The notes under the pieces are model-generated. The model was not told the DNA's origin and ran no database searches. It worked only from the letters and a program-made list of their open reading frames with translations. Both the position numbers and the translations under genes were made by a program. DNA of 64,000 nucleotides from BRHc4a sp049323915 (lineage in GTDB: Bacteria; Bacillota; Desulfotomaculia; Desulfotomaculales; Desulfocucumaceae). Location: positions 7,448-71,447 of the forward strand of contig JBMOPC010000081.1 in NCBI GenBank assembly GCA_049323915.1, in the 5' to 3' direction. Below, one piece after another: positions 52,437-60,970 of the stretch (the first letter of the stretch is position 1; each line of letters opens with the position of its first letter).

Positions 52437-52992
52437 TTGGACAAAGACCTCCCGCTTGGGCGGACCGCCTGATCCCGGACAGGACCAGCCTCTCCAGCCT
52501 CCTGTTTATCATTTCGGTGGCCCAGTATTCCCTGCCCGGCATGGGTGTCACCAGTATGGTAAAAAGGCCCAGCCTGTTCCCTCCCAGTATGTCGGTGAAT
52601 ATCTGGTCACCCACCACAGCCGTTTCGCCGGCTGTGACACCCAGCACATTCATGGCCTTGCGGAAGGGGTGCTTGCGGGGTTTAACCGCCCTGCACACCG
52701 CCGGTATGTCCTCAATCCCGGTTACCCGGCCTACCCGGCCGGGCCCGTTGTTGGAAACCACGCACGCCTTTATGCCATTTTCCCCAAGGGTTTTGATCCA
52801 CGCGGAGACTTCCGGGGACAGCTCGGTTTTATCCCTGGGCACCACGGTGTTGTCCAGGTCGAACAGCACGCAGCGAATCCCACGGCTATACAACTCCCCG
52901 GGATCAATGCAGATTACCGAGGGAACGTACATTTTGGGGTATAAAAGCTTAAGCAACCTTGTGCCCGGTGTTTCAACCAAATAATCCGACAT
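52417..52992 (-). CDS. yqeG: YqeG-family HAD IIIA phosphatase
   Basis: HAD-superfamily phosphatase of about 191 residues. Motif I is CVLFDLDNTVVPRD (catalytic Asp), motif II VVSNNGPGRV, motif III lysine in RKHPFRKA, and motif IV VGDQIFTDILGGNRLG. ATG 52992 (MSDYLVE) starts at the usual place. In Bacillus yqeG precedes yqeH and aroE; here it directly precedes aroE. The substrate in vivo is uncertain. Confidence 0.9.
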   Translation of the reverse strand: MSDYLVETPGTRLLKLLYPKMYVPSVICIDPGELYSRGIRCVLFDLDNTVVPRDKTELSPEVSAWIKTLGENGIKACVVSNNGPGRVGRVTGIEDIPAVCRAVKPRKHPFRKAMNVLGVTAGETAVVGDQIFTDILGGNRLGLFTILVTPMPGREYWATEMINRRLERLVLSGIRRSAQAGGLCPNAGNKW

Positions 52993-53012
52993 CCGGGAGT
53001 TATCCTGTCTGG

Positions 53013-53807
53013 TCAAAAACTATCACGGCCCTTTGCCATTCCGGCTGCATTATTTTTCACCTTTTGAACCAATTGCTCCAGACTTTCGTGCAGGTCCGGA
53101 ACACTCATCTTTTCCCGCTGCATTAAAACCACCGGGATCTTCAGTTCGGCGGCCGCCCTCACTTTGTTGTAGGTGCCTCCGGCGGGGCCGCCGTCCCTGG
53201 TAACCATTACCCCTGTCTTATATGCCTGAAAAATGGCCTTGTTCAATTTTACTGAAAAAGGCCCCTGCATGGCAACCATATCCCGGGGGGATATGCCAAG
53301 ATCCTGGCACTTTTTTATCACCCTGTAGTCCGGCAGCACCCTTACCACAATTCTCCTGCCCTTCAGGGCAGGGTGCTGTAGAAATGTTTCCAGGTTGTTG
53401 CTCCCGGTGGTCAAAAAAACGGTGTCTTCAAAAACAGACGCCGCTTCCGCAGCCTCTTCCCAGGAGTAAACCCTGCGTATAAGGGGGTTGGCGGGAAGGT
53501 CGGTCTCTCCCCTGCCATACCTTATATAAAGTATTTTTTCAGAGGCGCAGGTGTCTCTGGCCATGGCCGACAGCGGGTTGGCAAAGGGGTGGGTGGCATC
53601 TATCAGCTGCTTTACGCTAAAATTATTGATTAATGCCGCCATCCCTCCGGCATCCGCAGGGGCCGATACAACCCAGTCCGCCCCGCTGACTCCGGCCAGC
53701 CGCCCGCCGTAATCGGTGCGGACCACGGCCACCACGCCGAAACCCTCTTTTTTAAGGGCGCCGATAAGATCCCGGGACTCGCTTGTTCCGTACAATACCA
53801 TGATCAA
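53013..53807 (-). CDS. cobK: Precorrin-6A reductase
   Basis: NADPH-dependent ring reduction in cobalamin synthesis. 264 residues with VLYGTSESRDLIGALK, DATHPFANPLSAMARD, TTGSNNLETF, MQGPFSVKLN and VTRDGGPAGGTYNK. TTG 53807 has GCGGTGA about 8 nt upstream; ATG 53801 is possible. Isolated from other cobalamin genes in the window, but relevant since KamDE needs cobalamin. Stop lies 20 nt before yqeG. Confidence 0.93.
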   Translation of the reverse strand: MIMVLYGTSESRDLIGALKKEGFGVVAVVRTDYGGRLAGVSGADWVVSAPADAGGMAALINNFSVKQLIDATHPFANPLSAMARDTCASEKILYIRYGRGETDLPANPLIRRVYSWEEAAEAASVFEDTVFLTTGSNNLETFLQHPALKGRRIVVRVLPDYRVIKKCQDLGISPRDMVAMQGPFSVKLNKAIFQAYKTGVMVTRDGGPAGGTYNKVRAAAELKIPVVLMQREKMSVPDLHESLEQLVQKVKNNAAGMAKGRDSF

Positions 53808-53946
53808 CTGAAATTCACCGCTCTTTTGCTATATATTAAATAACATTCTCCCCTCCCGGGATAAACTCCTTCCCCCCTGTGGACAGGCACCAAAAAGGTC
53901 AGTCCACCATAGAATTATTGGAGTATCCTGGGGGGAGGAACCACAG

Positions 53947-54651
53947 ATGATTGGCAGCCTTTGGGTGATCATGATCCTCTCGGTGACTAATGGAATATTG
54001 CTCCTGACTTCATACATCTCCAACAACACCTTTCCCCATCCCCTGTCCGAAAGCGAAGAGGCGGAATACATAAGCCGCCTCAACCAGGGAGATGAAAAGG
54101 CCCGGCATGTACTGGCCGAGCACAACCTGCGTCTGGTGGCCCACATAGTTAAAAAATTCGACGGCAGCGGAGAGGATATAGACGACCTCATTTCCATCGG
54201 GACCATAGGACTCATAAAGGCCATTGACACCTACTGCCCGAACAGGGGCACAAGGCTGGCCACATACGCCGCCCGCTGCATCGAAAATGAGATACTTATG
54301 CACCTCAGGTTTGTCAAAAAAATGCGCTCCGAGGTGTCACTCTACGACCCCATCGGAGTAGACAAAGAGGGCAATGAAATAAACCTGCTGGACATTCTGG
54401 GCACCCACTCCGACGTGGTGTCGGAGCTGGTGGAAAACAAGTTCGAGCAGTCCAGGCTGCTGGGCAAGATAAAAAACCTCACCCACAGGGAGAGGAAGGT
54501 GCTGGAGCTTCGCTTCGGCCTTGTGGATGGCACCCGCAAGACACAGAGGGAGATTGCCAAAACACTGAACATCTCCAGGTCCTATGTTTCCCGCATTGAG
54601 AAAAAGGCCCTGATCAAGGTAATAAAGGAAATGTCCACCTGCGAGCCGTAA
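53947..54651 (+). CDS. sigK: RNA polymerase sigma-K factor
   Basis: Late mother-cell sporulation sigma factor. 234 residues, normal. A hydrophobic pro-sequence (about 1-25, ILLLTSYISNNTFPHPLS) is presumably removed by SpoIVFB; region 2 has HNLRLVAHIVKKF and DDLISIGTIGLIKAIDTY, region 4 LTHRERKVLELRFGL and the HTH TQREIAKTLNISRSYVSRIE. GGGGAGG stands 7 nt before ATG 53947. The gene is continuous, without a skin-type element, in contrast to prkA. Divergent from cobK. Confidence 0.95.
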   Translation: MIGSLWVIMILSVTNGILLLTSYISNNTFPHPLSESEEAEYISRLNQGDEKARHVLAEHNLRLVAHIVKKFDGSGEDIDDLISIGTIGLIKAIDTYCPNRGTRLATYAARCIENEILMHLRFVKKMRSEVSLYDPIGVDKEGNEINLLDILGTHSDVVSELVENKFEQSRLLGKIKNLTHRERKVLELRFGLVDGTRKTQREIAKTLNISRSYVSRIEKKALIKVIKEMSTCEP

Positions 54652-54733
54652 GAAAAGCAGTATAAAAGCCTCTAAACTGATTGTGCTTTGCAGAACCTCA
54701 TCAACAACTTTTATTTCCTGTCTACCTGCGTTT

Positions 54734-54850
54734 TTAAAGGAACGGCTCAGGGATTCCCCCTTTCAGTGCATCCTCTACAAGCTCTACTGCATCATCGCTT
54801 TCACCATCCACTACAGCCTGCACAAGCGGATCAAAGTAAAAATTATCCAT
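54734..54850 (-). pseudogene. Corrinoid protein, N-terminal fragment
   Basis: ATG 54850, with AAGGAG upstream, opens 38 codons (DPLVQAVVDGESDDAVELVEDALKGGIPEP) that match the helical N-terminal domain of methyltransferase corrinoid proteins (MtbC/MttC type), then TAA. Past the stop, KVVDEVLQSTISLEAF in another frame looks like further remnant. The cobalamin-binding domain is absent. It lies downstream of sigK on the opposite strand. Confidence 0.5.
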
Positions 54851-55098
54851 TCTGATTTCTCCTTCCTACTGACTTTTTTTATAATTCACATCCATGATTT
54901 TACTGCAATAAAACCACCTCCAGGCCTAATCCCGCTGTTTGTTTATACATATATATAACAGTAGTTATGCACTTGCAGTAAATTAGTACCAAAAAAATTA
55001 GAAAAATGTCCAAAACCCCTTGACATTTTAAGAATCGCCCAATAATCGAAGTGGATGGTATTATTTGCTATTACATTATCGATATGGGTGATAAAAAA

Positions 55099-55356
55099 AA
55101 TGAACTTGCAAAAACCGATCTTTGAAAACAAGCAACATGGTCCCGGTGGCGGTATTCCACTCCTGAAGAGTCTTTGGGAGAAATTTGACTTATCACTGCT
55201 TTTTTTGCAGACGGGGATTGTCAAGCATTCCGGTGTTTCCGGCTGGTTGATGGCTTTTGCCTATATCTGTGGCTTGATTGCTCAAAAGCCCTCGGTAAAC
55301 CAGAATGCAAATTTCACCTCGGATTCTCCCATTTTGAAGGTTTTATTGAAAGGGGC
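55099..55356 (+). pseudogene. IS4-like transposase, N-terminal fragment
   Basis: About 85 codons from ATG 55099 reading GPGGGIPLLKSLWEKFDLSLLF, KHSGVSGWLMAFAYICGLIAQKPSVNQ, similar to the N-terminal domain of IS4-superfamily (IS1380/IS1634-like) transposases. The catalytic domain is missing; the sequence runs straight into the PAS-regulator fragment near 55356. The AT-rich 55000-55098 may be the IS end, with TTGACA at 55019. The 248 nt 54851-55098 hold no other gene. Confidence 0.55.
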
Positions 55357-55653
55357 ATGCTTCCCCAGGTAGTTGATATACTGCTGGAACCTGCCGATGA
55401 TTGGCTTACCGGTTTGCATTACCCGCTGAAGTGTGCTTTCCTGGGGGGTTATGGAGGGGAATACCTCAAACATTGATTTCCCCACCACATAATTGGGCTC
55501 CAGCCCTTCTAACCGTGACAGGGTTTTGTTGTAAAACAGAATCCGGCAGTCCTTATCAACAATAAAAACACCTTCTTCCAGGGCATCAAATATATTCCTT
55601 ATTATTTCCAGGTCCAGAACGCCCTTCAGCGGCACCCCGCCTGCCACCATCAT
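55282..55653 (-). pseudogene. PAS domain of a sigma-54 activator, truncated by transposase
   Basis: N-terminal fragment of an enhancer-binding protein like that at 38393-39820: NIFDALEEGVFIVDKDCRILFYNKTLSRLEGL, VVGKSMFEVFPSITPQEST and QQYINYLGKHA. Homology ends near 55356, where transposase DNA begins; the frame then runs on to 55282. The AAA+ and HTH domains are lost. It probably once controlled the sigma-54 promoters at 55855, 58942 and 59061. Confidence 0.7.
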
Positions 55654-55710
55654 AATACCCGCCTTTTTGGAGCTATCTATAGCGATTATAGCGCATTTGC
55701 CCGCTTTGTA

Positions 55711-55779
55711 TGCAAAAAAAATTTGCACTTGCCAATAACAGATGCTGCAAAAATCGTATAGATGCCAAAATTTTTTGCA
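55711..55779. promoter_or_regulatory. TGCAAAAA-type repeats, candidate activator sites
   Basis: TGCAAAAAAAATTTGCA (55711-55727), TGCAAAAATC (55746-55755) and TGCCAAAATTTTTTGCA (55763-55779) lie 75-145 nt upstream of the sigma-54 promoter at 55855. The T-run plus GCA half-site recurs at 49072 and 59020. Confidence 0.45.
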
Positions 55780-55854
55780 TGTACAAGATCAGGTTTTAAG
55801 CCTATACAGCACCTCAAACCCGTTCATGCGGGAGCCGTGGCTATTTAGCCAGAC

Positions 55855-55869
55855 TGGCACGGTTTTTGC
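55855..55869 (+). promoter_or_regulatory. Sigma-54 promoter upstream of the oraE remnant
   Basis: TGGCACGGTTTTTGC, perfect -24/-12 match with correct spacing. Confidence 0.9.
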
Positions 55870-55929
55870 GCTAAATACAAATCAAAACCGACAAATATCT
55901 GTTATTTCAGGGAGAAATGACTGTGTCCC

Positions 55930-56427
55930 GTAATATCAGGGTTATTCACTGAGGATTGGGAGCAATGGGCGGCGGAAGGAACACTGGTGGAGGTAAAGGG
56001 CCGCATTGAATTTGACATCGACCCCAATGAACTGGTTATCCCGGTAAAAGTTGAGCCTCTTAGCTTTGAGGAAATCACCCGGGAAGTGAAACAGGAGCCC
56101 TTCAGGCTTATTGCCGCCACGGCCAGAGAAGGCGAACACTCCGCCGGAATGAGGGAAATAATTGATATAAAGCACGGCGGCCTTGAGAAATACGGGTTCA
56201 AATGCTATTACCTGGGCACCTCGGCGCCGGTGAAAAAGTTGGTGGACGCGGCCATAGAGGCCGGAATAAGGGACAAGGTGATACTGGTGGGCGGCGGCAC
56301 CCAGATTACCGACGGCATGGCAAGGGAATGCGGGCTGGACGCCAGCTTTGGCCGCGGCACAAAAGGTATTGACGTGGCCAGTTTCCTGATACGCCGCCGG
56401 AAGCAATTGGTAATTGGTAATTGGTGA
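55930..56427 (+). pseudogene. oraE: D-ornithine 4,5-aminomutase OraE, C-terminal fragment
   Basis: The cobalamin-binding end of OraE: FTEDWEQWAAEGTLVEVKGRIEF, then EHSAGMREIIDIKHGGLEKYG (cobalamin ligand histidine in DIKHGG) and VGGGTQITDGMARECGLDASFGRGTKG. The large N-terminal barrel (about 550 residues) is gone, and about 35 residues between KLVDAAIE and AGIRDK are missing relative to the family. It follows a perfect sigma-54 promoter but cannot form the enzyme. It ends in an ATTGGTA repeat. Confidence 0.8.
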
Positions 56428-56428
56428 T
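56403..56428. repeat. ATTGGTA tandem repeat at a deletion junction
   Basis: CAATTGGTAATTGGTAATTGG then TGATTA; three near-identical 8-nt units exactly between the oraE and MutL-type fragments. Confidence 0.7.
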
Positions 56429-56436
56429 TAAGTATC

Positions 56437-57267
56437 TTTGAAGAACACATTACAGAGGCCCCGGGCATGGAAAATGTCCGCAGCCTGGTCAACGGCCCCA
56501 TCATACCGACTCCCGGCGCGGTGTTCAATGCCGCCCGGCTGTTATACCCGGAAATAGGGGACTTGATGGTGGTGGATGTGGGCGGGGCAACCACCGATGT
56601 GCACTCGGTAACCGAGGGTTCGCCGGAAATAAGAGAGATCACGGTCAACCCGGAGCCCCTGGCCAAGCGCACAGTGGAGGGGGACCTGGGGCTCTACGTC
56701 AATTCAGGGACTGTTTTGGGCCGCATCTCCCCCGAACTTATAAAATCAGAACTGGGCGAACTGGATCCCAGGCTGATACTGGGCCGTAAAAAAGTGATCC
56801 CGGAAAATGAAGAGGATATGAAATTAACCGGGCTTTTGTGCCGGGAAGCCGTTTTCACGGCGGTGCAAAGGCACGCCGGGAGGATACGGCATACCGGCGC
56901 GGGTTTGGGCAGGAAAGCCATTATAGCCGAAGGCAGGGATTTAACCAGTGTGCGCTGGATTATCGGCACAGGCGGGGCCCTTGTCAGGCTGCCTTTCGGG
57001 GCATCCCGGCTCCGGGCAATTCTGGCCATTGGCCGGCAGGATGTTTACACCGAGGGACTGACCCCGGGCGCGGCCAATTTAAGTATAATGGGATCGTCCA
57101 GCGACCACCTCATCGTGGATGTCACCGATTCGGACACTCCATGGCGCGTCGGCATGGAGATACCATTTAGCGTTGATTACGCGGCGCTTATGTCCGCCAT
57201 GGCGTCCCATTTTATTGAAAAGAAGATCGCAAATCCTCCGGAAGACATAAAAGGTTTTCTATGGTAG
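56437..57267 (+). pseudogene. MutL/GlmL-type aminomutase reactivase, C-terminal part
   Basis: About 275 codons in frame after a TGA at 56426-56428 (ITEAPGMENVRSLVNGPIIPTPGAVFNAARLLYPE...). The ASKHA-type phosphate motif VVDVGGATTDVHSVTEG and the later IIGTGGALVRLP match MutL-family proteins that reactivate glutamate or ornithine aminomutases. Intact members have about 450-460 residues, so the N-terminal 180 are missing. Its 3' end overlaps the convergent rocB by 56 nt. Confidence 0.8.
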
Positions 57268-58888
57268 CTTTCAGTATGAGAGGCATGGCATCCAGAGAAT
57301 AGGCCGCGCACAGCCTTTCCGAAAGCTTGTGGGCGTCTTTGCCGTAAGGCCCTATGTTTACCACCGGCATGCTTATGTTCTGTATGGACTTTACCGGCAG
57401 TTTGTATTTTTTAGGCCAGGCCGGCATGTTGTCGGTCAGTTTGGAGATGCTTTCCTCATCCTGTGAAATGCTGCAGTAGCTCAAGTCGGAAATGTAAGGG
57501 TAAAACTTTTTGATGACAATTTTATAATCGTAAAGCCTTCTAACCTCTCCGACTGCCTTATCCACCGCCTCCAGCAGCCTTTTCTCACCTTGGTCCTCCC
57601 CCCTGACAAAAATATGCGGGTAATAGGGAGGCGCAAAATAGACCACTATCTTTGAGTTCTGATCGGAGTAGTGGCGGTGGACCTCCTGCACGATGGCCAG
57701 GGAAACCTCACGGTCGTCCAGGTCCTTTTTCTCCAGGCCGGCCACAAGTTTATCTATGATCCGATCAATACGGTCGCCCATTTCGGCCTTTACGTTCCGG
57801 TAGAGCTCCTCATAGGTTAAAACCTGCGCCTCCCAGGGAAGCTTTTTAAAAGGAATTTTGCTGAGCTCGCAGTATTTCTCGTACTCCCCGTTGAGCCTTT
57901 TGATAATGTTTTCAAAGGACTGGACGGCCTTTTCCCTGCATTTGGCCAGCACTTCGCCGGGCTGGCTGGAGTGGGTGGAGTAATTAAAATAAAGTGTTGC
58001 CGCATTTACCGTCTGGACCGAGTATTTTGTCCTCAAATCCCTCTGGTGCAGGCTTATGGGCGGCATTGTCACCTCTGTGCCGGCTATGTCGCAGAGGTCA
58101 TTGCTCAAATCTATCTGGTATAGCACCTCCGAGGCCAGCAGATTGGCGTCGAGACCGTTAAAGGACTCCCCCACGTGGGTCTCCTCACCGTATATATAAA
58201 AGCAGGGCAGCAATTTGCCCACCGTCCCGACATAGACGTACTTGTGGTCGTCGCCGGGATATTTTCCGGTCATGTAATCGGTATCAACGGCGGCCACAAA
58301 CTCCCAACCTTTTTCTTTCGCCATACGGTCCAAGTCTTCCACCGCCGACAGCATCCCCGCGGAGTTTCCCTCCTCGTCCGGCACACCGATAAAAACCAGG
58401 TTTCCCACCAGCTCACCCGCTCTTTGCGAAAACTCCTCCATCATCACTAAATGGGCGGCCACGCCGGTTTTCATGTCAAATATGCCCCGGCCGAAAATCC
58501 AGTCACCGGACATTATCTCGGCCATGGTCCCGGCGCTGAATTTTATGGTGCGCAGTTTCTCTTTCAATAGCCCGGGGTCGGTGGCATACTCCTTCAATTC
58601 GACGTAGTCTTCAATACCCACCGTGTCTATATGCCCCAGGCAGAGCACAGTGCTGGCAGACTTCGCTTTTCTGCCTTCAATGCAGGCGAAAACATTTTTC
58701 CTTCCCAGAGCGTCGTTCTTTACGTCCAGAAGCCGCAAATTGCCGGGATTTTCCCTGAAATACTCCAACTGCGTCAGGTGGTCATATATTTTCCGAGCAA
58801 TTTCCACCTCGCCCTGTGTTCCCACTATGCTGGGTATTTTTGTGAGCTCAATGGCTAATGCCTTGATCCTCCCGCCCAAGGTGTTCAA
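57212..58888 (-). CDS. rocB: RocB-like M20 peptidase
   Basis: Zn-peptidase-fold protein of about 558 residues, close to Bacillus RocB (566), associated with arginine/ornithine use, activity unproven. M20 landmarks: LGHIDTVG (about 80-87), GRGIFDMKTGVAAHL (metal-bridging Asp), and VPDEEGNSAG. TTG 58888 is chosen since GGGGGAG stands 8 nt upstream and the product starts at the family N-terminus; the 41 codons upstream overlap the sigma-54 promoter. The only intact gene in this decayed cluster. Confidence 0.9.
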   Translation of the reverse strand: MNTLGGRIKALAIELTKIPSIVGTQGEVEIARKIYDHLTQLEYFRENPGNLRLLDVKNDALGRKNVFACIEGRKAKSASTVLCLGHIDTVGIEDYVELKEYATDPGLLKEKLRTIKFSAGTMAEIMSGDWIFGRGIFDMKTGVAAHLVMMEEFSQRAGELVGNLVFIGVPDEEGNSAGMLSAVEDLDRMAKEKGWEFVAAVDTDYMTGKYPGDDHKYVYVGTVGKLLPCFYIYGEETHVGESFNGLDANLLASEVLYQIDLSNDLCDIAGTEVTMPPISLHQRDLRTKYSVQTVNAATLYFNYSTHSSQPGEVLAKCREKAVQSFENIIKRLNGEYEKYCELSKIPFKKLPWEAQVLTYEELYRNVKAEMGDRIDRIIDKLVAGLEKKDLDDREVSLAIVQEVHRHYSDQNSKIVVYFAPPYYPHIFVRGEDQGEKRLLEAVDKAVGEVRRLYDYKIVIKKFYPYISDLSYCSISQDEESISKLTDNMPAWPKKYKLPVKSIQNISMPVVNIGPYGKDAHKLSERLCAAYSLDAMPLILKATIENLLCLPEDLRSSFQ

Positions 58889-58926
58889 TGTAATCACTCC
58901 CCCAGTTTTGGCTGACCCCATGTACA

Positions 58927-58942
58927 TGCAATATGCAAGCCA
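58927..58942 (-). promoter_or_regulatory. Sigma-54 promoter of rocB
   Basis: Minus strand TGGCTTGCATATTGCA: correct GG-N10-GC spacing and a good -12 TTGCA; -24 is TGGCTT. Predicted start about 58915, 27 nt before the TTG codon. Confidence 0.75.
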
Positions 58943-59019
58943 ACCTCGGCCGGGGCGGCAATACCCAATGACGGGGAATTCGGCTTCATGTTTTTTTGAT
59001 AAATTCTGCACCCGCCGAG

Positions 59020-59029
59020 TTTTTTTGCA
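59020..59029. promoter_or_regulatory. TTTTTTTGCA motif between divergent sigma-54 promoters
   Basis: TTTTTTTGCA, about 80 nt upstream of the rocB promoter and 32 nt upstream of the promoter at 59061; matches the motifs at 49072 and 55771. Confidence 0.4.
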
Positions 59030-59060
59030 CCGTACCGGCTGATTTACCTGGGCCGGGCAC

Positions 59061-59075
59061 TGGCACGATTTTTGC
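59061..59075 (+). promoter_or_regulatory. Sigma-54 promoter of the GTPase-like gene
   Basis: TGGCACGATTTTTGC, perfect -24/-12 with correct spacing, 36 nt before ATG 59112. Confidence 0.9.
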
Positions 59076-59111
59076 GCTTTCTGTCCTTAAAACCATTCGG
59101 GGAGGGTCAAA

Positions 59112-59624
59112 ATGGCCGTGAAAAAAACAAGTGTCATCATTATGGGAGCGGCGGGAAGGGATTTTCACGTATTCAACACCTGCTTCCGCTCCAATCCCGG
59201 TTATGAGGTAGTAGCCTTTACTGCTGCCCAAATCCCCAACATTGAAGGAAGGAAATACCCTGCGGTCCTGGCCGGAAATCTATACCCGGAGGGGATTCCC
59301 ATATATCCGGAGGAAGATCTTGAAAGGCTGATAAAGACCCGGCAGGTGGATCAGGTGGTCTTCGCCTACAGCGACATCTCCTATGATCAGCTGATGCACA
59401 AAGGATCGGCGGTTTTGGCCGCCGGGTCGGACTTTCGCCTCTTAGGCCCCAAAAACACCATGATCAAATCCGCCAGGCCGGTTATCTCGGTCTGCGCCGT
59501 CAGGACCGGTGCGGGAAAAAGCCAGACTACCAGGGCCATATGCCTGGCCCTTGAGAAAAAGGGGAAAAAAGTGGTGGCCGTCAGGCATCCCATGCCGTAC
59601 GGAGAGCTGACAAGGCAGGTATAA
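59112..59624 (+). pseudogene. Cyclic 2,3-diphosphoglycerate synthetase-like GTPase, truncated
   Basis: N-terminal 170 residues of a protein normally about 440 long. VIIMGAAGRDFHVFNTCFR opens a Rossmann-like domain; FRLLGPKNTMIKSARPVISVCAVRTGAGKSQTTR contains the P-loop (about 135-145), and RHPMPYGELTRQV ends it with a stop. All later nucleotide-binding motifs are missing. GGGGAGGG precedes ATG 59112 and a perfect sigma-54 promoter lies upstream, so a truncated protein may still be made. Relatives are often found next to amino-acid fermentation genes. Confidence 0.8.
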
Positions 59625-59683
59625 GTTTTTATCCGGATTTTATGAAGGATTTTCTGTATTATTTATTGAATATTATAATATTA

Positions 59684-59780
59684 TCCTCCGAGTCTGCCTG
59701 CCTAAAACTTTAGTCACGGCGGTCAGACCGACAGGGTATGCAGGGAAACCGGCATGCCTCCCGTTGCGGAAAGGAGAGAT
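59684..59780 (+). ncRNA. Moco/Tuco-type riboswitch upstream of tupA
   Basis: The leader opens ATCCTCCGAG and closes GCCTCCCGTTGCGGAAAGGAG, with CTCC pairing GGAG at its base and GGCGGTCAGACCG and GCAGGGAAACC hairpins between. This agrees with my recollection of the molybdenum/tungsten-cofactor RNA motif. It is followed by a terminator (59808-59845) and then a tungstate-binding protein gene, as expected for a tungsten-cofactor sensor. Covariance search not run. Confidence 0.7.
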
Positions 59781-59786
59781 GCGATC

Positions 59787-59807
59787 ATGAAAAAACCTTT
59801 TTATTGA
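59787..59807 (+). CDS. Possible six-residue leader peptide
   Basis: AAAGGAG (59770-59776) followed by ATG AAA AAA CCT TTT TAT TGA. It abuts the attenuator stem. The Shine-Dalgarno is also the closing strand of the riboswitch, so its significance is uncertain. Confidence 0.25.
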   Translation: MKKPFY

Positions 59808-59845
59808 CCAAGCTGTCTGTATTTAAATACGGGGCTTGGTTTTTA
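59808..59845 (+). terminator. Attenuator between riboswitch and tupA
   Basis: CCAAGC...GCTTGG outer stem with a CTGTATT/AATACGG inner stem, followed by TTTTTATTT. Confidence 0.8.
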
Positions 59846-59874
59846 TTTATTGGGGAAGGAGCGGTATCAAAAGA

Positions 59875-60759
59875 ATGCTTAAAAGAAACTTGATTTTAGC
59901 GGCGGTTGTACTGTTTGTTCTGGCTCTTGCCGGGTGTCAGTCCAAAACTGAAAAAGCTCCCCAGGAGGCGGCCAGGCCGCCGGCGGTAAAAGACGTGATC
60001 CTTGCCACCACCACCAGTACCCAGGATAGCGGGCTATTGGACGTGATCGTCCCAGACTTTGAAAAGAAGACAGGATACAGGGTTAAGCCCATAGCCGTGG
60101 GAACAGGCCAGGCGCTCAAAATGGGAGAAAAAGGCGAGGCCGACGTGTTGTTGACCCATGCTATGAAATCTGAAAAGCCTCTGTTGGATTCCGGTGTCGG
60201 GACCAATTATAAGCTGGTCATGCACAACGACTTCGTTGTCGTGGGTCCGGAAAACGACCCGGCGGGAGTGAAGCAGGCCAAAGACAGTATGGAAGCATAC
60301 AAAAAGATTGCTGAAAAGGGATCGCTGTTTGTTTCGAGGGGGGACGACTCCGGCACTCATAAACAAGAGCTGTCCATCTGGAAAGATGCCGGTGTTGCAC
60401 CAAAAGGAATGAAATGGTACCAGGAAACGGGCAGCGGCATGGGTCAGACGCTGAACGTAGCCAATGAGAAGCAGGGCTATAGCCTCACCGACCGCGCCAC
60501 TTACCTTGCCCAGAAGAAGAATCTGAAGCTGGTCATAGTTGCCCAGGGAGACAAGGCATTACTGAACATATATCACGTAATGCAGGTAAACCCGGAAAAA
60601 TTCCCCAAAGTTAACGGAGCGGGGGCAAAGGCTTTTGTGGAGTATATGGTCAGCCCTGAAGGGCAGAAAATTATCGGCGAATTCGGCAGGGACAAATATG
60701 GTGAGCCGCTGTTTTATCCCGACGCCGGAAAAAAAGTTGAAGAACTGGGTAAAAAGTAA
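59875..60759 (+). CDS. tupA: Tungstate-binding lipoprotein TupA
   Basis: Solute-binding protein of an ABC tungstate importer, about 294 residues. A lipoprotein signal (LFVLALAGC, lipidated Cys near residue 21) and an oxyanion-binding start ATTTSTQDSGLLD mark the TupA family; GTGQALKMGEKGEADVLLTHA and SRGDDSGTHKQEL follow. ATG 59875 lies behind AGGAG with a 13-nt spacer, after the attenuator. No permease or ATPase gene follows, which is unusual for tupA. Confidence 0.92.
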   Translation: MLKRNLILAAVVLFVLALAGCQSKTEKAPQEAARPPAVKDVILATTTSTQDSGLLDVIVPDFEKKTGYRVKPIAVGTGQALKMGEKGEADVLLTHAMKSEKPLLDSGVGTNYKLVMHNDFVVVGPENDPAGVKQAKDSMEAYKKIAEKGSLFVSRGDDSGTHKQELSIWKDAGVAPKGMKWYQETGSGMGQTLNVANEKQGYSLTDRATYLAQKKNLKLVIVAQGDKALLNIYHVMQVNPEKFPKVNGAGAKAFVEYMVSPEGQKIIGEFGRDKYGEPLFYPDAGKKVEELGKK

Positions 60760-60970
60760 TGGATTTAATGTCGGGCGGTTTGCCCTGTTAGAGAGCGCAA
60801 TACACGTATTTGCCGGCCCCCAACGGGGCCCCCGGGTTAAATTGTGATTGCAGCCTGCTTTTAAAAATTTTACTGTATTTTGCCGTATTTTATCTAATGC
60901 CGAATAGAAAAATGTGCCGTGGAAAAGAATAAAAAATAAAGCACCTGTCAAAGGTGCCGGGAGGTTTTTT

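Noticed and set aside
53947..54651. Possibility that sigK is interrupted by a skin element
   Set aside because: The sigma-K frame is continuous from pro-sequence to the region 4 HTH; no insertion.
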